Below are positions 47,346 through 58,887 of a stretch of DNA of 64,000 nucleotides, in pieces (within the stretch, counting starts at the first letter, position 1; each line of letters opens with the position of its first letter). The notes beneath the pieces are model-generated. The model was not told the origin of the DNA and did no database searches. It saw nothing but the letters and a program-made list of their open reading frames with translations. This DNA is from Ephydatia muelleri (lineage: Eukaryota > Porifera > Demospongiae > Spongillida > Spongillidae). The DNA is taken from NCBI GenBank assembly GCA_013339895.1, contig JABACO010000012.1, positions 4,454,789 through 4,518,788 of the forward strand. The letters are read 5' to 3'. A program made the translations under genes and the position numbers.

Positions 47346-48149
47346 CTAATGTGATGTAGGGAAAAGATTATCTGACTGATATTGTTCACTTACATTTTCA
47401 TGTGCAATTTCATCATGCATTGGCATATCTCCTCAAATGGTAGCATGGTGACAATCTCCCCCACATTCGCAGGTGAAATGAGTGCATTGAAAAGGTTCAC
47501 AGAAGTGAGCAAGAGGGGCATGGAGAGGGAGGGATGTTTAGTTTCCAACCATCAACAACACACCTGGCTGGTTACTATGGAAAAATGAGAAGGCTAATAA
47601 CTCATTGCGCACTTGCGCTGGGATAAGGTGCGGATCACCACCAGAACCAATCAGGGTTGCGAAAGACTCGGCCTTCTGTTCCTTAAACATATCCCACTTC
47701 TGACATTAGTGTATAACGTTGACCAGGAGTCACGAATAGGTATTGCCAGGTTTAATCACAAAAACAGTACACACTTCAAAAATACATCTGCTTAAATTCA
47801 ATACAAATACCAGTATGTGACAGACATGTACAAGGTCATGCACAATAGAAAAGTCAGATAATCATCTAGAACCTTCTGGCATCCTGTCCATGTTAAACAT
47901 ATAGTGTCTGTCACATTTCTGTGTCCATTAACATTTCTGAAGACCTATTCTACAGCAACAAAAAAGTTATTAACCAAGTGAAATTCAGAGTTCTAAACAG
48001 TACAAATTCTTGCTCATGTGTCGTATTGTGGTAGCCACATATTCTGATGTGCTAACTCATTTTTAATAAAATCAAAGATCAAATCAAATTGTAGACATAA
48101 TAATCAAAAACTGTTCCAATCTCATAATAATGGAAGAAAGTTCGACAGT
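47346..48149. other. No gene recognised
   Basis: This may include the decayed N-terminal part of the piggyBac-like gene, but I could not read it. Confidence 0.4.
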
Positions 48150-48655
48150 GGTGTAGGAAGTCATTATACCATAACCCAGATCCCTCAAGCTAACTTGTAG
48201 TTTAGGGGAACCATTCTTACATTTGGAGAGTTCAGACACAATCAGTTTACCAATAGCCCAAATATCTACTTCAAAACAATGAGGTTCAAATGTGCTAGGG
48301 GGTGCCCATCAGCACGCAAATGATTGAGGCCTGGACAAGATTCTTTAGTATCGGCCTTGGAAAGAATGTATGCATCATCAAAGTCAATCAAAATATAGTT
48401 ATTGTCATGAACTACGACTTTATCCCACTGTAAATCATTGTGAACTATTCCAACAAAATGCATCAAAAGCACAGCCCTAGATATTGAAAGAACAGCTTTG
48501 ATTAATTCATCCAATGTTTTAATGGCACATTTCTGACTGAATGGAGAAAAGTATACTTTGATGACACACTTGTCACCATCACTGCAATGAAACGAAGATC
48601 CCTCACTTTCATGTATAAATGATGGACACTTTAGTGTCTTAACAGTTGTAAAATT
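48150..48655 (-). pseudogene. Protein-kinase-like fragment with DFDD in place of DFG
   Basis: On the minus strand it reads CVIKVYFSPFSQKC (ATP-lysine-like IKVY), ISRAVLLMHFVGIVHNDLQ, a catalytic-loop-like HND followed by WDKVVV, then YILIDFDDAYILSK where kinases have DFG, and LNHLRADGH. After a one-base frameshift at about 48300 it continues FEPHCFEVDIWAIGKLIVSE (subdomain IX-like DIWAIG). The ORF lacks a proper glycine loop. It may be a relic of a lineage-specific kinase-like family or part of a mobile gene. A 51-bp piece of the same gene recurs at 46304-46354. Confidence 0.55.
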
Positions 48656-48702
48656 TTTTGCTGCAAGTTTAGGAATGCAGTTGCTTCAGAATCCTTCCTA
48701 AA
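48652..48702 (+). repeat. 51-bp dispersed repeat, copy B
   Basis: This is the partner of 46304-46354, adjoining the kinase-like fragment. Confidence 0.85.
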
Positions 48703-49837
48703 CTTCCAACACTTATGAAAAACAGCTGCCACATTGATAGAACATACATTACATTATTTCCATCCTTGCTTTGTAGATATCCGAAATGATCTTAGATTGA
48801 GAGAAGAGATGTGAGTAATGAGAAAGCATTTAGGGCCTCTTTACCCCAATTTCAACGGCGAGGGGAATACAGGCCCACCCCAACTCCTGACACTAAGGGT
48901 CATTTTTTTTGAGCCACGTCCATGAAATTCTAATGTTTTATAGTTGAACCATAGTTTTTGAAAATAGTTGGAAAAGGAATCGAAAATACATTTTTAGATA
49001 TTCTAAATCTTGTGAGATGTGTGGTGTAATTTTTAGTGTGATATATAGCATGGAGACGTACACCGGTGTTGATTTAAAGTCAAGCAGTTCTCCAATTTTC
49101 AATCGTCTAGAGTTGTTCAGTACAGTTTGTTCTGAGGCCAGTTCAAATGAGTAAATGAGCTAGGCTGAATCTTTAGGTATTGCCAGATGCAAAATAGAGA
49201 CCATGTAAGTTATTTGTACAAAAATCGACCTTGTTATTGCATCAAAGACTGTGCTTTTTTCTGGTACCCAGACTCACCTTGTCACGTACCCAGGTTGTGC
49301 ATTGTCTCTTCGCTTGTTCTGCAAATCATGGCTGTTTGCAAATTGTGGAAATTAGGTCGTACGTTTCAATGTTCCAGTAGTCCCATAACGAGTCAGACAA
49401 CCAGAATGTGCAATAAATAACAAAGTACAATGAACACCTAAACACCTTACTGTAGTTGAGAATCACCTATGTCCGGTTATAAAACAACATAAACCATGTA
49501 ACCAACATGCAAAGACTGATTGTTCTGGTGTTTGAAAACAGTCAACCTAAGATCAGCTTACACCATAGATAATAGAATAAAGGGATTTGAAACGGTATAG
49601 ATGACTGGATTCATCCGCATTTCACGATACCGTAAATTGTGTTCTCATTCCCAATGTCTGCTGCGACACTTCGAAGCACTATTTGTTCCATTTTGGATGA
49701 CAAGGACTGCCAGAATGAAGCTAGCTAAGGAAGCAGCAAAAGTCATACTTGACAAAAGTCATACTTGACTCCAGTGCCAATGACCACCATAGCCGAGACA
49801 AGTTTGAGAGCTGTGCCGAGAAAATAGTCTGTACATT
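48703..49837. other. No gene recognised
   Basis: A 16-bp tandem duplication, AAAGTCATACTTGACA-like, lies near 49738-49770. A plus-strand stretch at 49749-49946 reads rather like protein (FESCAEKIVCTFQKLVPDP) but has no partner exon that I could find. Confidence 0.4.
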
Positions 49838-51137
49838 TCAGAAACTTGTGCCCGATCCCGCTATCCCAAAGAGTAAAAAGGCTTTTGACAGTAAGAAGAG
49901 GGAAAAGGCATTTGTGGAGCAAATTCCATTTAACAAGGATATCTGAGCTTTGTATACTTTGGAAAGATTACTTGCACATAAACCAAGGCAGTGAATTATA
50001 TATATTTTGTGTCCAAGCATTTGGAAGTCTTTTATCCTCTTAATCAAGTCCTTCTTATTGCCAGATGTCTTCAAATTGTACACTTGCAAGTAGTACCGAA
50101 GCTGTGTAAGCTTGAGATGACTAAGATCCTCTGCAGCCCAGTCAATCTCATCCATTGGTACAGTAACCTTTGACCACTTCGTGCAAAGGCTCTCATTTCT
50201 AATGATTCTACTCAATTCATGCTCTGGATGTTTGCGTTGTCTGGTGTACTGCTCGAATTTGACTGACCACAGGACTGTGCAATGAAGTCCTGTACTCTTG
50301 TGCTGAGCTCAGGGTGTTGGTTCTTCTGACAGTGTGCCCAACCAGCTATGAAATTTACCTCAAACAATGCATACGTTGAAGTTCCAGGATTTGTAATTGA
50401 GGTTATCATTGCTCTTGCCTGCTCATCTACTGTGAAGTCTCTAGTGCGTAGTACTTATTAGCGTAGCGAATAGCCATAGAAACAGCACTACATTGCATGG
50501 TGGGGACCTTTACATTTGTGCCTCTCTCTGCCAAGAGCACTCTTGAAGTGGCATTGGCAACATGTACATTGTGGGTAAATACTACATACATCCTTCATAA
50601 CTTCTGCCTTAATGGATTCTGGCTTCTCCTTGGAGTGTTGCCGTTTACTCTTCCTTAGAGGCATCGTTCTCAGAATCCATATTGTGAAATTGTATTCTAC
50701 AACCACTAACATTTGACTCCTGGATTTCACTTGGTCATGGGAATCAAATAGAGCAGGAATCAGCTTTGTTATGTAAGAGGGTACAGACTGTCCAAGGTTG
50801 TGAAAAAATGAAACTTGAGGGGTTTTAGAATGGTGGTCATAATGAGCAGCCAAATAGGTTGAAATGGCTTTGATTGGGGGAAATTTTGCTGCCATGAATG
50901 GACAATCATGCTTTGGTTTCACTAGAAGGACAGTTGTATTAACACATTTTGTGCTTAAAGCAACAGCAAATTGCATTGGAGTTGAGACCTTTCTTCCCCA
51001 CTCTCCTTCCACAATATAGGCTTCAACTCTCAACTGTTGGTGAGCAAAATCTTTTCCAGCTGCAGCTTCATTGTGGTAATATGCAACATGCAATAGCAGC
51101 TTGATGTAAGTAACTTTGCCAGCAAGATTTTTGGCAT
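49838..51137 (-). pseudogene. SAP-domain / zinc-finger gene of mobile or lineage-specific type, frameshifted
   Basis: Minus-strand order is NAKNLAGKVTYIKLLLHVAY (51137 down), a ~200-residue region with VEAYIVEGEWGRKV and KFPPIKAISTYLAAHYDHH, a C2H2-like CCQCHFKSALGRERHKC near 50510, then after breaks FEVNFIAGWAHC, RVQDFIAQSC, and finally LSRIIRNESLCTKW with a SAP domain (DLSHLKLTQLRYYL...GNKKDLIKRIKDF) at about 49880-50150. SAP domains bind A+T-rich DNA. Frame changes near 50,480 and 50,215 and an early stop suggest decay, though some could be missed introns. I know similar multi-domain predicted proteins from sponges and corals only in general terms and assign no function. Confidence 0.55.
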
Positions 51138-51317
51138 TATCACTTTGGAAAATTACAAATATAATATAATAAAATTTAATAGTAAATTTATCTAATTGGA
51201 ATATACATGTATATATAAATATATTATTGCATCTCTTTTATAGAACTTTATTAAATATATATTTATTCGTATAGCAAATTCTGCATATCAAAGTACATAG
51301 GTTCTGTACTACACAAG

Positions 51318-51590
51318 ATGATCTATGCTGTTGTGATGGGTGGAGGTGGGTATTTAATTGCACCACTTGTCACCTCAGGCAGAATCAGCGGACTTGTGAT
51401 GGGTGGTGAGGCTGCACTAATCAACACATCACCAATCGGATGGATCGGCAGAGCTATCACTGGAAAGTCTATCAGGAAGACACTTACTGGTACCGATCAG
51501 TCAAAGGGATTTTTTATTGATAATGCGCCTGCCTTAACGATGCCACTTGTGCATTATTGGGATTCTATATGGGTTAACCAGAAGACATAG
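51318..51590 (+). CDS. Small ORF, unrecognised (90 residues)
   Basis: The ATG-initiated frame MIYAVVMGGGGYLIAPLV continues through Gly-rich, mildly hydrophobic sequence (SGLVMGGEAAL) to SIWVNQKT and a stop. It lies directly upstream of another short ORF. I do not recognise it, and it may be chance or an exon. Confidence 0.25.
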   Translation: MIYAVVMGGGGYLIAPLVTSGRISGLVMGGEAALINTSPIGWIGRAITGKSIRKTLTGTDQSKGFFIDNAPALTMPLVHYWDSIWVNQKT

Positions 51591-51630
51591 AAATTTCACT
51601 GAATTTATTAAATAAGAATGGGATGGTGGC

Positions 51631-51825
51631 ATGTTTAGTTTTTTAATTTCTTTTTACATATTTCTGCCAGTCGTCCAGATAGATGGGCAAAATGCTCTGT
51701 GTAAAATTTCACACACTTCTAACGATGGCGGGTCAAAGCATATAAATCTACCAACTTGGCTGTGCACTATTGGGTGTATTGTTTTAGTTATGTTTTTTGC
51801 AGCAATTATTACACTTACATTATAA
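51631..51825 (+). CDS. Small ORF with two hydrophobic segments (64 residues)
   Basis: It starts MFSFLISFYIFLPVVQ and ends with a hydrophobic helix (WLCTIGCIVLVMFFAAIIT). The gap from the previous ORF is only 40 bp. The reading-frame start at 51631 is an ATG. There is no family match that I know. Confidence 0.25.
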   Translation: MFSFLISFYIFLPVVQIDGQNALCKISHTSNDGGSKHINLPTWLCTIGCIVLVMFFAAIITLTL

Positions 51826-51895
51826 TGTCTATGCCGCGTAAGTGATTTTTGTATCGTAATTTACTTTTGCCAGCAGATCGTCCATTGTTATCACT

Positions 51896-53424
51896 ATGTG
51901 CGGAGCAACTTCGAATGTTACTACACCTAATTCTGTTGAGAATACATGTGTTGTAGCAATATTTTCTGGTCAGGTCTCTTTTGTGAATTTGAAGATCTGC
52001 TTAGAACGATACTCTCAACAAATCGCTGACATTGAAGCAGTGGGTTGGGGGTGAGAACATTGTACTTTATTTTGCACAAGATTTAATCTTTTCATTTCAG
52101 AGGCAGAAAATACCGTTTTTCCTATTTTGTTATTATTAATTTCTTTCTGAAGTACAAGGAATATGATGCAAGTGGTAGGTAAATTCTTTCTTCATTGTAT
52201 TGGTATAATATATATTTTAATACACAGGCTGACATTTTTGCTTGTGGTGTTTTATGATTCATGATGAGATCATTTAGCCACCCAATCTTGAATGTATGAT
52301 ATAATTAAGAACAATTGCATCACTGTGCTATGATCACAGCGCAGAGTTATGAATGCTGGGGGAAATTTGAAGACAGCTAAGAGATTCAATAATGTCATTT
52401 GCCAACCTCTTTTTCCTTCCATACCTCTGCCTTAGGTACCCACTTTAAGAGTACTTACATGCATGGTGATACAATATCGTTATGCTTATTGGTACATGTA
52501 TGTTCCCCTGGACTTTATATAACTGTTGGTATTTGTTTAAGATTATTTGTCGATTCAGAGGTGTTGTGTTGGATGCTGTGTCTGATATCTCCTATGAAAA
52601 GTACTGTGAAGCATTAGTTACTAAACGAGAACTAATGGATGAAATGGTAGCACTGCAGGATACAATCCAATGCTTCAAACACCATGTGATATACATGCTA
52701 TCAATTGGTGAAGAAGGCGTGGATACAGCTAAAGGCTGAATTTTGTGGTAAGATTTTAGTTATATTAATCTATCTATAGTGTGAGGAGATGAACAAGCTT
52801 GATGTTGCTTTGAAAGAGGGTTTCAAAGATGGACCCTGTGTAAAGGCTCTAGACAATGTTCTAGCCTTTTTCATGTAAAGAGGCAGGCATACTACAGTGG
52901 AACATTTGTGCGCAATCACGTTCACAGAGCATTAAAAGGTAACAACCATATGTTGAAAACAAAATGATCAAACATTATTACATTCTAGGCCAACAACATT
53001 ACAATACTGTGCAATTCAATTACATCAACTGCAGACAACTGTCCAACATTGTCTAGTGAAGCAAGAACTGTTAGCCAGAAGTACTTGTCACTTTTTAACT
53101 TATTTCAGAAGTGCCATACCATATATGACAAGAACATTGTCTCTGATCCAGATATAGGTAAGTGCAAACAGTGAGTCAGTATTGTGTACTTTCATACTGA
53201 TTTGTTTTGCAGAAGATAACATTGAAGAATTTATGGCTTTTTATCGCAAACACTTTGCTATTCATTCAGTGCTGCCAAAGATGCACTTCTTAGAAGTCCA
53301 TGTTGTGCCTTATCTAAAACAATGGCACATGGGCTTTGGATTTTTGGGTAAGCAGGGTGTTGAGAGTATCCACCATTACTTCAATGACCTTGAAAGACGT
53401 ATGACGGTTAACCCATGTGACTAA
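51896..53424 (+). CDS. Transposase-like multi-exon gene (KDZ/Zisupton-style C-terminus), at least one frameshift
   Basis: Exons are 51896-52050, 52101-52174, 52436-52491, 52542 to about 52710, 52780-52938, 52989-53157 and 53213-53424 (TAA). Landmarks are WGGRKYRFSYFVIIN, IICRFRGVVLDAVSD, CEEMNKLDVAL, CVKALDN, HVKRQAYYSGTFVRNHVHRA, FNLFQKCHTIYDKN, EEFMAFYRKHF, HFLEVHVVPYL and GFGFLGKQGVESIHHYFN. The conserved RQAYYSGTF...NHVH and GKQGVESIH motifs recur in large, repeated, transposase-like families of sponges and cnidarians. Exon 5 shows a one-base frame change between ALDNVL and HVKRQ, so this copy is probably a relic. Exact superfamily is inference. Confidence 0.55.
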
Positions 53425-55267
53425 TGCCTTGGCCTTATGCTGATTTGAATTCCCAGCCATGATCCAATGCAATGTTACCTATTAAAGTTCGTGGATTGCA
53501 TCTTACCCACACATACATTGTAACTGTGAAATTATAATAACACTCCAACTGTGCAGATTAAAGGTGACTAGACTTGCTGCTTGAGCAAGACACGAGGTGA
53601 GATGAGAAAAACACTGGTAGGCCTTCTTTCCCCCAAGCCCCATAGATTAGACTGTGGCAAGTGGTACGCAAATCCATTTTAACTCGGAACACTTCTGCAC
53701 CTCAGCAGCCCATCCTTCTGCACCAGTGGTCACACCCGGTTCAAGTAATATGTAAAATGTAATTTAAAATAAATTATGAGGAATCATGAGGCCAATGATG
53801 ATGGGTCTGTGTTCCCATGCTACATATGGCTTGCTTCAGCATGCCTGGCTACTGGCTAAATACCAGCTCCTGCTCAGCAATGTCAAGGCTGTGATCCTCT
53901 CAGACCTTTATTGCAGGGTGAGCCTGATAGACCCTTATGCGGGCCATGCAACACCATAACCATTCTCTTTATCTCAAACTTATAGGTGTGTGTGTATGTG
54001 TGTGTGTGTGCACGTGTGCATGCATGCGTGTATGCATGTGTGACTGTGTGCGTGGATGTACAGTAGGTGTGGGTGTTTCATATATTCCCATAGTATAATG
54101 CCCATTTGATGAATAGTGTACATTAGTAATAATAATAATAATAATTACGGGTCTTTGTAAAACATTCCAGAGCAAAGTTTCAGCCCTGTTGTGATTTGAG
54201 CATCTTCCCACCTGAGAAGAATACTTATCATTCTCCCAATTTTAACATTCTCAGTGCACCATTCAGAGATTTCATTTGCTGTACCATCCATGCAGCTGAG
54301 AAGCATGCTTGGCAATTGTTGGAAGCTCTTTTGTATATGCTGTGGATTGCTGGGCCTATAGACCAACACTCAGTTGTTTCCTGTGACACTTTTGTGAGGT
54401 GGTGAAGCTCTGATAATCATATTCATGCTGGGGTGAAGAGTTTATCGTGGCAATTTGCTCTCAGAATGCACAGCACCTCTCAAGCTACTGCAGCCTGGTA
54501 GGGAACATTCAGTTTTGTTCTGAGCAGAGCTAATGCTAGAGCTTTGCTATCATGGTCCCAATAAATGTGTCTGGCTGACACTTAGAATTTTGTTGTTTGT
54601 TGTTTACCTGTGCACATGAGTGTGTTGAACCTCATGATGCATCTCTATGCTCTCAGGCTCAGGAAATTAGGCTACTGTCAAAGCCAATAACTACACAGGT
54701 GAAACTAGAGATGCTGATGTAACAGGATACGTAAATAGCAATGTATCATTCCAGAGTCTGAGCAGCAAAAGCTGACTGACCCACCTATTATACTTGATTG
54801 TTAACAATCACTTGGTGAGATTCTGGTCATATACACCTGCTAAACTTGAAGAACATGCATAGAGAGGCAACAATGAGCAAAGCCCCCAGCCCTTCATGTC
54901 TGAGTGGAGCAAGTTGGGCCTGTGGCACCGCGCTGAAGTTAGCCTAACATTCCACAGCCTATCATTCGTAATTCGTTTAACACTTGAGGTGCTATCAAGC
55001 GGCTGAGTGTATTCATAAGTCATATTACGTCTCCGCTGAGCGTATCATGTACTGCAATTTTCAATGGTTTGATGATTAGCGGTCTGCCTGGCAGGCACAG
55101 AATTGGCACAATTGGAGTAACGAAACTTGTAAAGTATTATACTGCAGTTGCACTTGCTGTTTGCATGTTGTACGTATTGATTATAACTTGCTGTTTAAAA
55201 TAACAATATAATTTGAGCAAGCTGGTCCAGCCAGCCAACCAACATGGTTATTTACTAACAGCATGCA
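53425..55267. other. No clear gene; GT- and AAT-rich simple repeats
   Basis: There is an imperfect (GT)n at about 53988-54056 and (AAT)n at 54127-54146. A minus-strand ORF at 54145-54369 reads protein-like (QLPSMLLSCMDGTANE, EWCTENVKIGRMIS) but has no recognised family or partner exon. Confidence 0.45.
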
Positions 55268-57337
55268 TTATTGTAAACAGGAAACAGATGGTAGTGTGCG
55301 ATTAAGGAAGTGTTTTATTGCTTTCTTTCTCTCAAGGTGAAATGTGTCCATCAGTACAGCTACGACAATCTGGAAATGTATAGAATTTACACATTGTGAT
55401 TTATGTTCTATTTTCTATCATTGATACATTTACTCACCTCTGGCCAAACTACACACTTGTTTAATAAAGACAACGACAGTGCAGCCTGTTTTTGTACATC
55501 ACAGTCAAGTTCTTGAAGAAAGTAAAACACTTCTAATACCTGTAAATGGGAGGAATGTTCCTAATGTCAAATTCATGATATGGGTGAGAATTGTGTACCA
55601 TGTCAGAACATTCTAAAAGAGGCCAGTACAAATCTTCTTTATGCAGCTGTTTAATTTCATTGAAGTAGATTTGAAGATCTGATACGGTATCTTTACTCAA
55701 GATGGCCCGGAGGGTCGGCTAAAGGATAAATAAATTGTCATGTGCATCAATAATTATTACAGTTTAAACCTCAAGATCTTTCACAACTCTTCGTATTATG
55801 TGCCTTGGAAATGGATAATGCTTACTAGAAAATTAGTACCGGACATTTAGTAAAGTTCAAATCACTGTAAAATGCTTACTCCAAGGTTTTTCTTTTGAAG
55901 TGTGAGAAGTTCTTCATGTAAAAAGACTTTCCCCATCTCAGTGCAAAGATGTCGTCTGGATCAGGTGCATTCCTAAAATCAGGCACTAGGGGAACACCAG
56001 CATTGAGATCATCATCAGTGTCACTGTTGCAATCAGTGTCATTTTCAGCTTCAGCATAACTGTCATCCTCATCATCAGCTGCATCAATATCAGATCCCAA
56101 ACTTTCAGCATTGGTCTCTACAATGGCTGAGATGAAGAGTGACATGGCAGCACAGGTTGAAAAGTCGCATCTTGATTTTGCTTTGCACAAATTGTGTGTT
56201 CTGCCTGAGGCAATTTCGCTTCTTCATTATGATCCTGTGTACATAAAGAGGTGTATTTGAGATTAAACGCATTGCATTGTCCATTACAGATATGCTGCTT
56301 TCTCCACTATGTGTGTAGGTTGAAGACAAATAGGAGAAATTACAAAAGAAACATGCAATACATCTATACCAATTGGCTGTAGATCTCCCACTGAAAGCTC
56401 ATAAACCATTTGTAATCTAAATGCATCCATTAGTCCCTGCAGATTGCAGCAGAATCAGATTACAGACCTACTAGACAATTACTTGAGTATGTAGAAGAGG
56501 TAGTTGGTTAACAATAAGTCGTGCTGCCTACATGTATAAAGTAGAACACTAAATAAATAAGTCAAGCACGTCAGAATTATGAACAACTCACAAAGCACAC
56601 AAATACACCACAATCTGTTGGGTTTCTTTGCATTGGGGAATTACTCCCCTGAAAAGTAGCTATATCAAACAAGCATATATTACATTTTGAATCAAAGCAG
56701 ACCACTGAATCTTGGTATGTCCAATGGTGCATTAAATCCTCAAAGTCGTAGCTCATTACTGATATATAACCTGCATAACGTGCACATCCGCATAGTCTGA
56801 ACAAAGTATATGGATAACTTACCAAATCCAGTTCACAGCAGCAATTTTACTTTGATGCAATGAATCAATACATTTGATCACATGCCTCTGAATGTGCACA
56901 ACCTATAAGGATTATTACAATGAAGAATTTTTACAATGCGTAATTGTACTTACCAATAGGCTCCAATGCTGTGGCTTGTGTACAGGAAACAGCAAGACTT
57001 CATTCTTCAGCAAATCTTTCCCCTATAGTGTGCACTGTATATTCAGCTCATATTAGTAAAACGTATCTCTTCTTCTTACCTTACAGTACCGTTTCACTGC
57101 TGAATATCCCATTGCTTTTAGCAGAGGTATAAATGTAGGATCAAACCACTTTGTCATTATTCCGTGCTGAAACATATCACTATAATACTACTTTCTGCAT
57201 ATTACTTCTTTGCATAAGCTCAAAATATGAGGCAATTATCTGTAATTGTAAGTTCGTTGCTTCATAACGTCAAAAAATGGTATTAATGAATTGACCTTGG
57301 AGTCGATCCATCCTCCAGATGCTACATTCATCAGGTC
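55268..57337 (-). CDS. Ulp1/SENP-type (C48) cysteine protease domain protein, 3' eleven exons
   Basis: Exons 5' to 3' are 57296-57337, 57080-57166, 56954-57022, 56823-56902, 56592-56643, 56370-56436, 55880-56117, 55770-55824, 55599-55718, 55438-55539 and 55268-55369 (TAA). Phases agree throughout with no frameshift. C48 landmarks are DLMNVASGGWIDSK, FPVHKPQHWSLL (catalytic His), HVIKCIDSLH (catalytic Asp), MQRNPTDCGVFVC (Gln and Cys) and LQMVYELSVGDL. The family removes SUMO/Ubl tags. An acidic linker (DAADDEDDSYAEAENDTD) and a helical C-terminus (KHYPFPRHIIRRVV, NEIKQLHKEDLYWPLLE) follow, which I cannot name. The 5' end is missing. Because Ulp1 domains also occur in large transposons and broken transposase and SAP genes lie next to it, it could be host or element encoded. 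Confidence 0.78.
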
Positions 57338-57360
57338 CTGTTTCTCAAGTTGGAATAACC

Positions 57361-57539
57361 AAAGTTAACAAAGCCATGGTGTGTGGGTGTGTGTACACAA
57401 GTGGAATGGACTGGCATAGGGAGGGGTGGACTGGTGAGGCTGTAGTATAGAAACATTCAGATAAGGTCACTTGATGTCACTGCACTCACAGAATTGCCCT
57501 AGGTCCTCTGGTTCTGATGACCAAAGTTGACAAAGCCAT

Positions 57540-57614
<75 letters not shown>

Positions 57615-57869
57615 ACAAGTGGAATGGACTGGTATAGGGAGGGGTGGACTGGTGAGGCTATAGTATAGCAGCACTCAGATATGGTTCCTTGATGTCACTG
57701 CACTCACAGAATTACCCTAGGTCCTCTGGTTCTGATGACCAAAGTTGACAAAGCCATGGTGTGTGTGTGTGTGTACACAAGTGGAATGGACTGGCATAGG
57801 GAGGGGTGGACTGGTGAGGCTATAGTATAGGAGTACTCAGATAAGGTCACTTGATGTCTCTGCACTCAC
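57361..57869. repeat. Minisatellite of three units, each with an embedded (GT)n
   Basis: Units start AAAGTT(A/G)ACAAAGCCATGGTG at 57361, 57523 and 57741, and share GTACACAAGTGGAATGGACT, GGTGGACTGGTGAGGC and CTTGATGTC. They differ mainly in the length of the GT tract; the middle unit has about 70 bp of it (57539-57612). Confidence 0.92.
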
Positions 57870-57991
57870 TATAGGTCACGATGCGATGCCGTTCATGTAA
57901 TGTATTTAATTTGCATGCAATGGGTACACAAATTTCAATGAATGCGCGCGCCGTTGTAGGTGTTAATGAAGTTAATTGTTTAGGAATGTTA

Positions 57992-58167
57992 AAAGGCCGG
58001 CATACACGGGGCGACATCCTGCCGATTTGTCACATGCAACTCAAATGAATATGGACAAATGTTCCGCAAACCATCAGTAAACTAAACAATTACGGAACTT
58101 TTACGTATATTCATTCGAGTTGCATGCAACAAGTCAGCAGGAAGTCGCCCCGTGTATGCCGACCTTT
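57992..58167. mobile_element. 176-bp MITE with 24-bp inverted ends
   Basis: The ends are inverted copies (starting AAAGGCCGGCATACACGGGG) with one mismatch. Weaker complementarity continues inward (CAACTCAAATGAATAT against ATATTCATTCGAGTTG). Confidence 0.85.
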
Positions 58168-58356
58168 AGGCTGTGGAATGTTGGGGTAATCGGTGCCTGT
58201 GGCCATGTCTGATCGATGCATTAAAACCCACCGCATATTGGGTAACTGCTAAAATTTACTACATTTATTGATGTTTTTTACACCATGCAGGCACATGTAA
58301 CAGCAGGATGCAACGATATCGGCATTAGAGACATGACTGCTACAGTACCTTGTAAG

Positions 58357-58409
58357 CGTATCGGTGATGTAATCCATCCATAGGTGCGATGCTGAGTCTG
58401 GGAACGAGA
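58357..58409. mobile_element. Degraded copy of the 91-bp hairpin MITE
   Basis: It contains CGGTGATGTAATCCATCC, identical to the loop of 36953-37043, and ends GTCTGGGAACGAGA, like its right arm. Confidence 0.6.
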
Positions 58410-58887
58410 ATAGGGCTTTGGCGTGTGATGTTTTCGTTTAGAAATGAATGTGCATGATGACTTCTTTACTGCAACAGATCGGATAACTGCCCTGGAAAAC
58501 TTTTCTAGCTCATGATAGAGTGTACTTCAATCATGCATGAGCATCACGCGTATTTTAGAAGCTACAGTATGCTCATCGGGCAGAAGTTTCTACCTAGCTG
58601 TTACAAAGGTCAACTACACTATATAATACATGCGTTATCATATGCACAAAGACATTCTAGCACTGTACAGTGCCATATTTAGCAACGACATTATCATCTA
58701 GTCTAATATTGGTGACATCACCGCTAAAACAACCGGAAGCGATCCCGCGACAAATTATATTAGCAACGTTAAAAGTTCAAACGTTATGGTGAGGTCGAGG
58801 GAGATCTAGAAGTACATTATAGGCTCTCTGTAGCTCGCCACTGACGGCCTCATTGTCATTGTGTGGAGCCTTTCACATGCAACCAAA

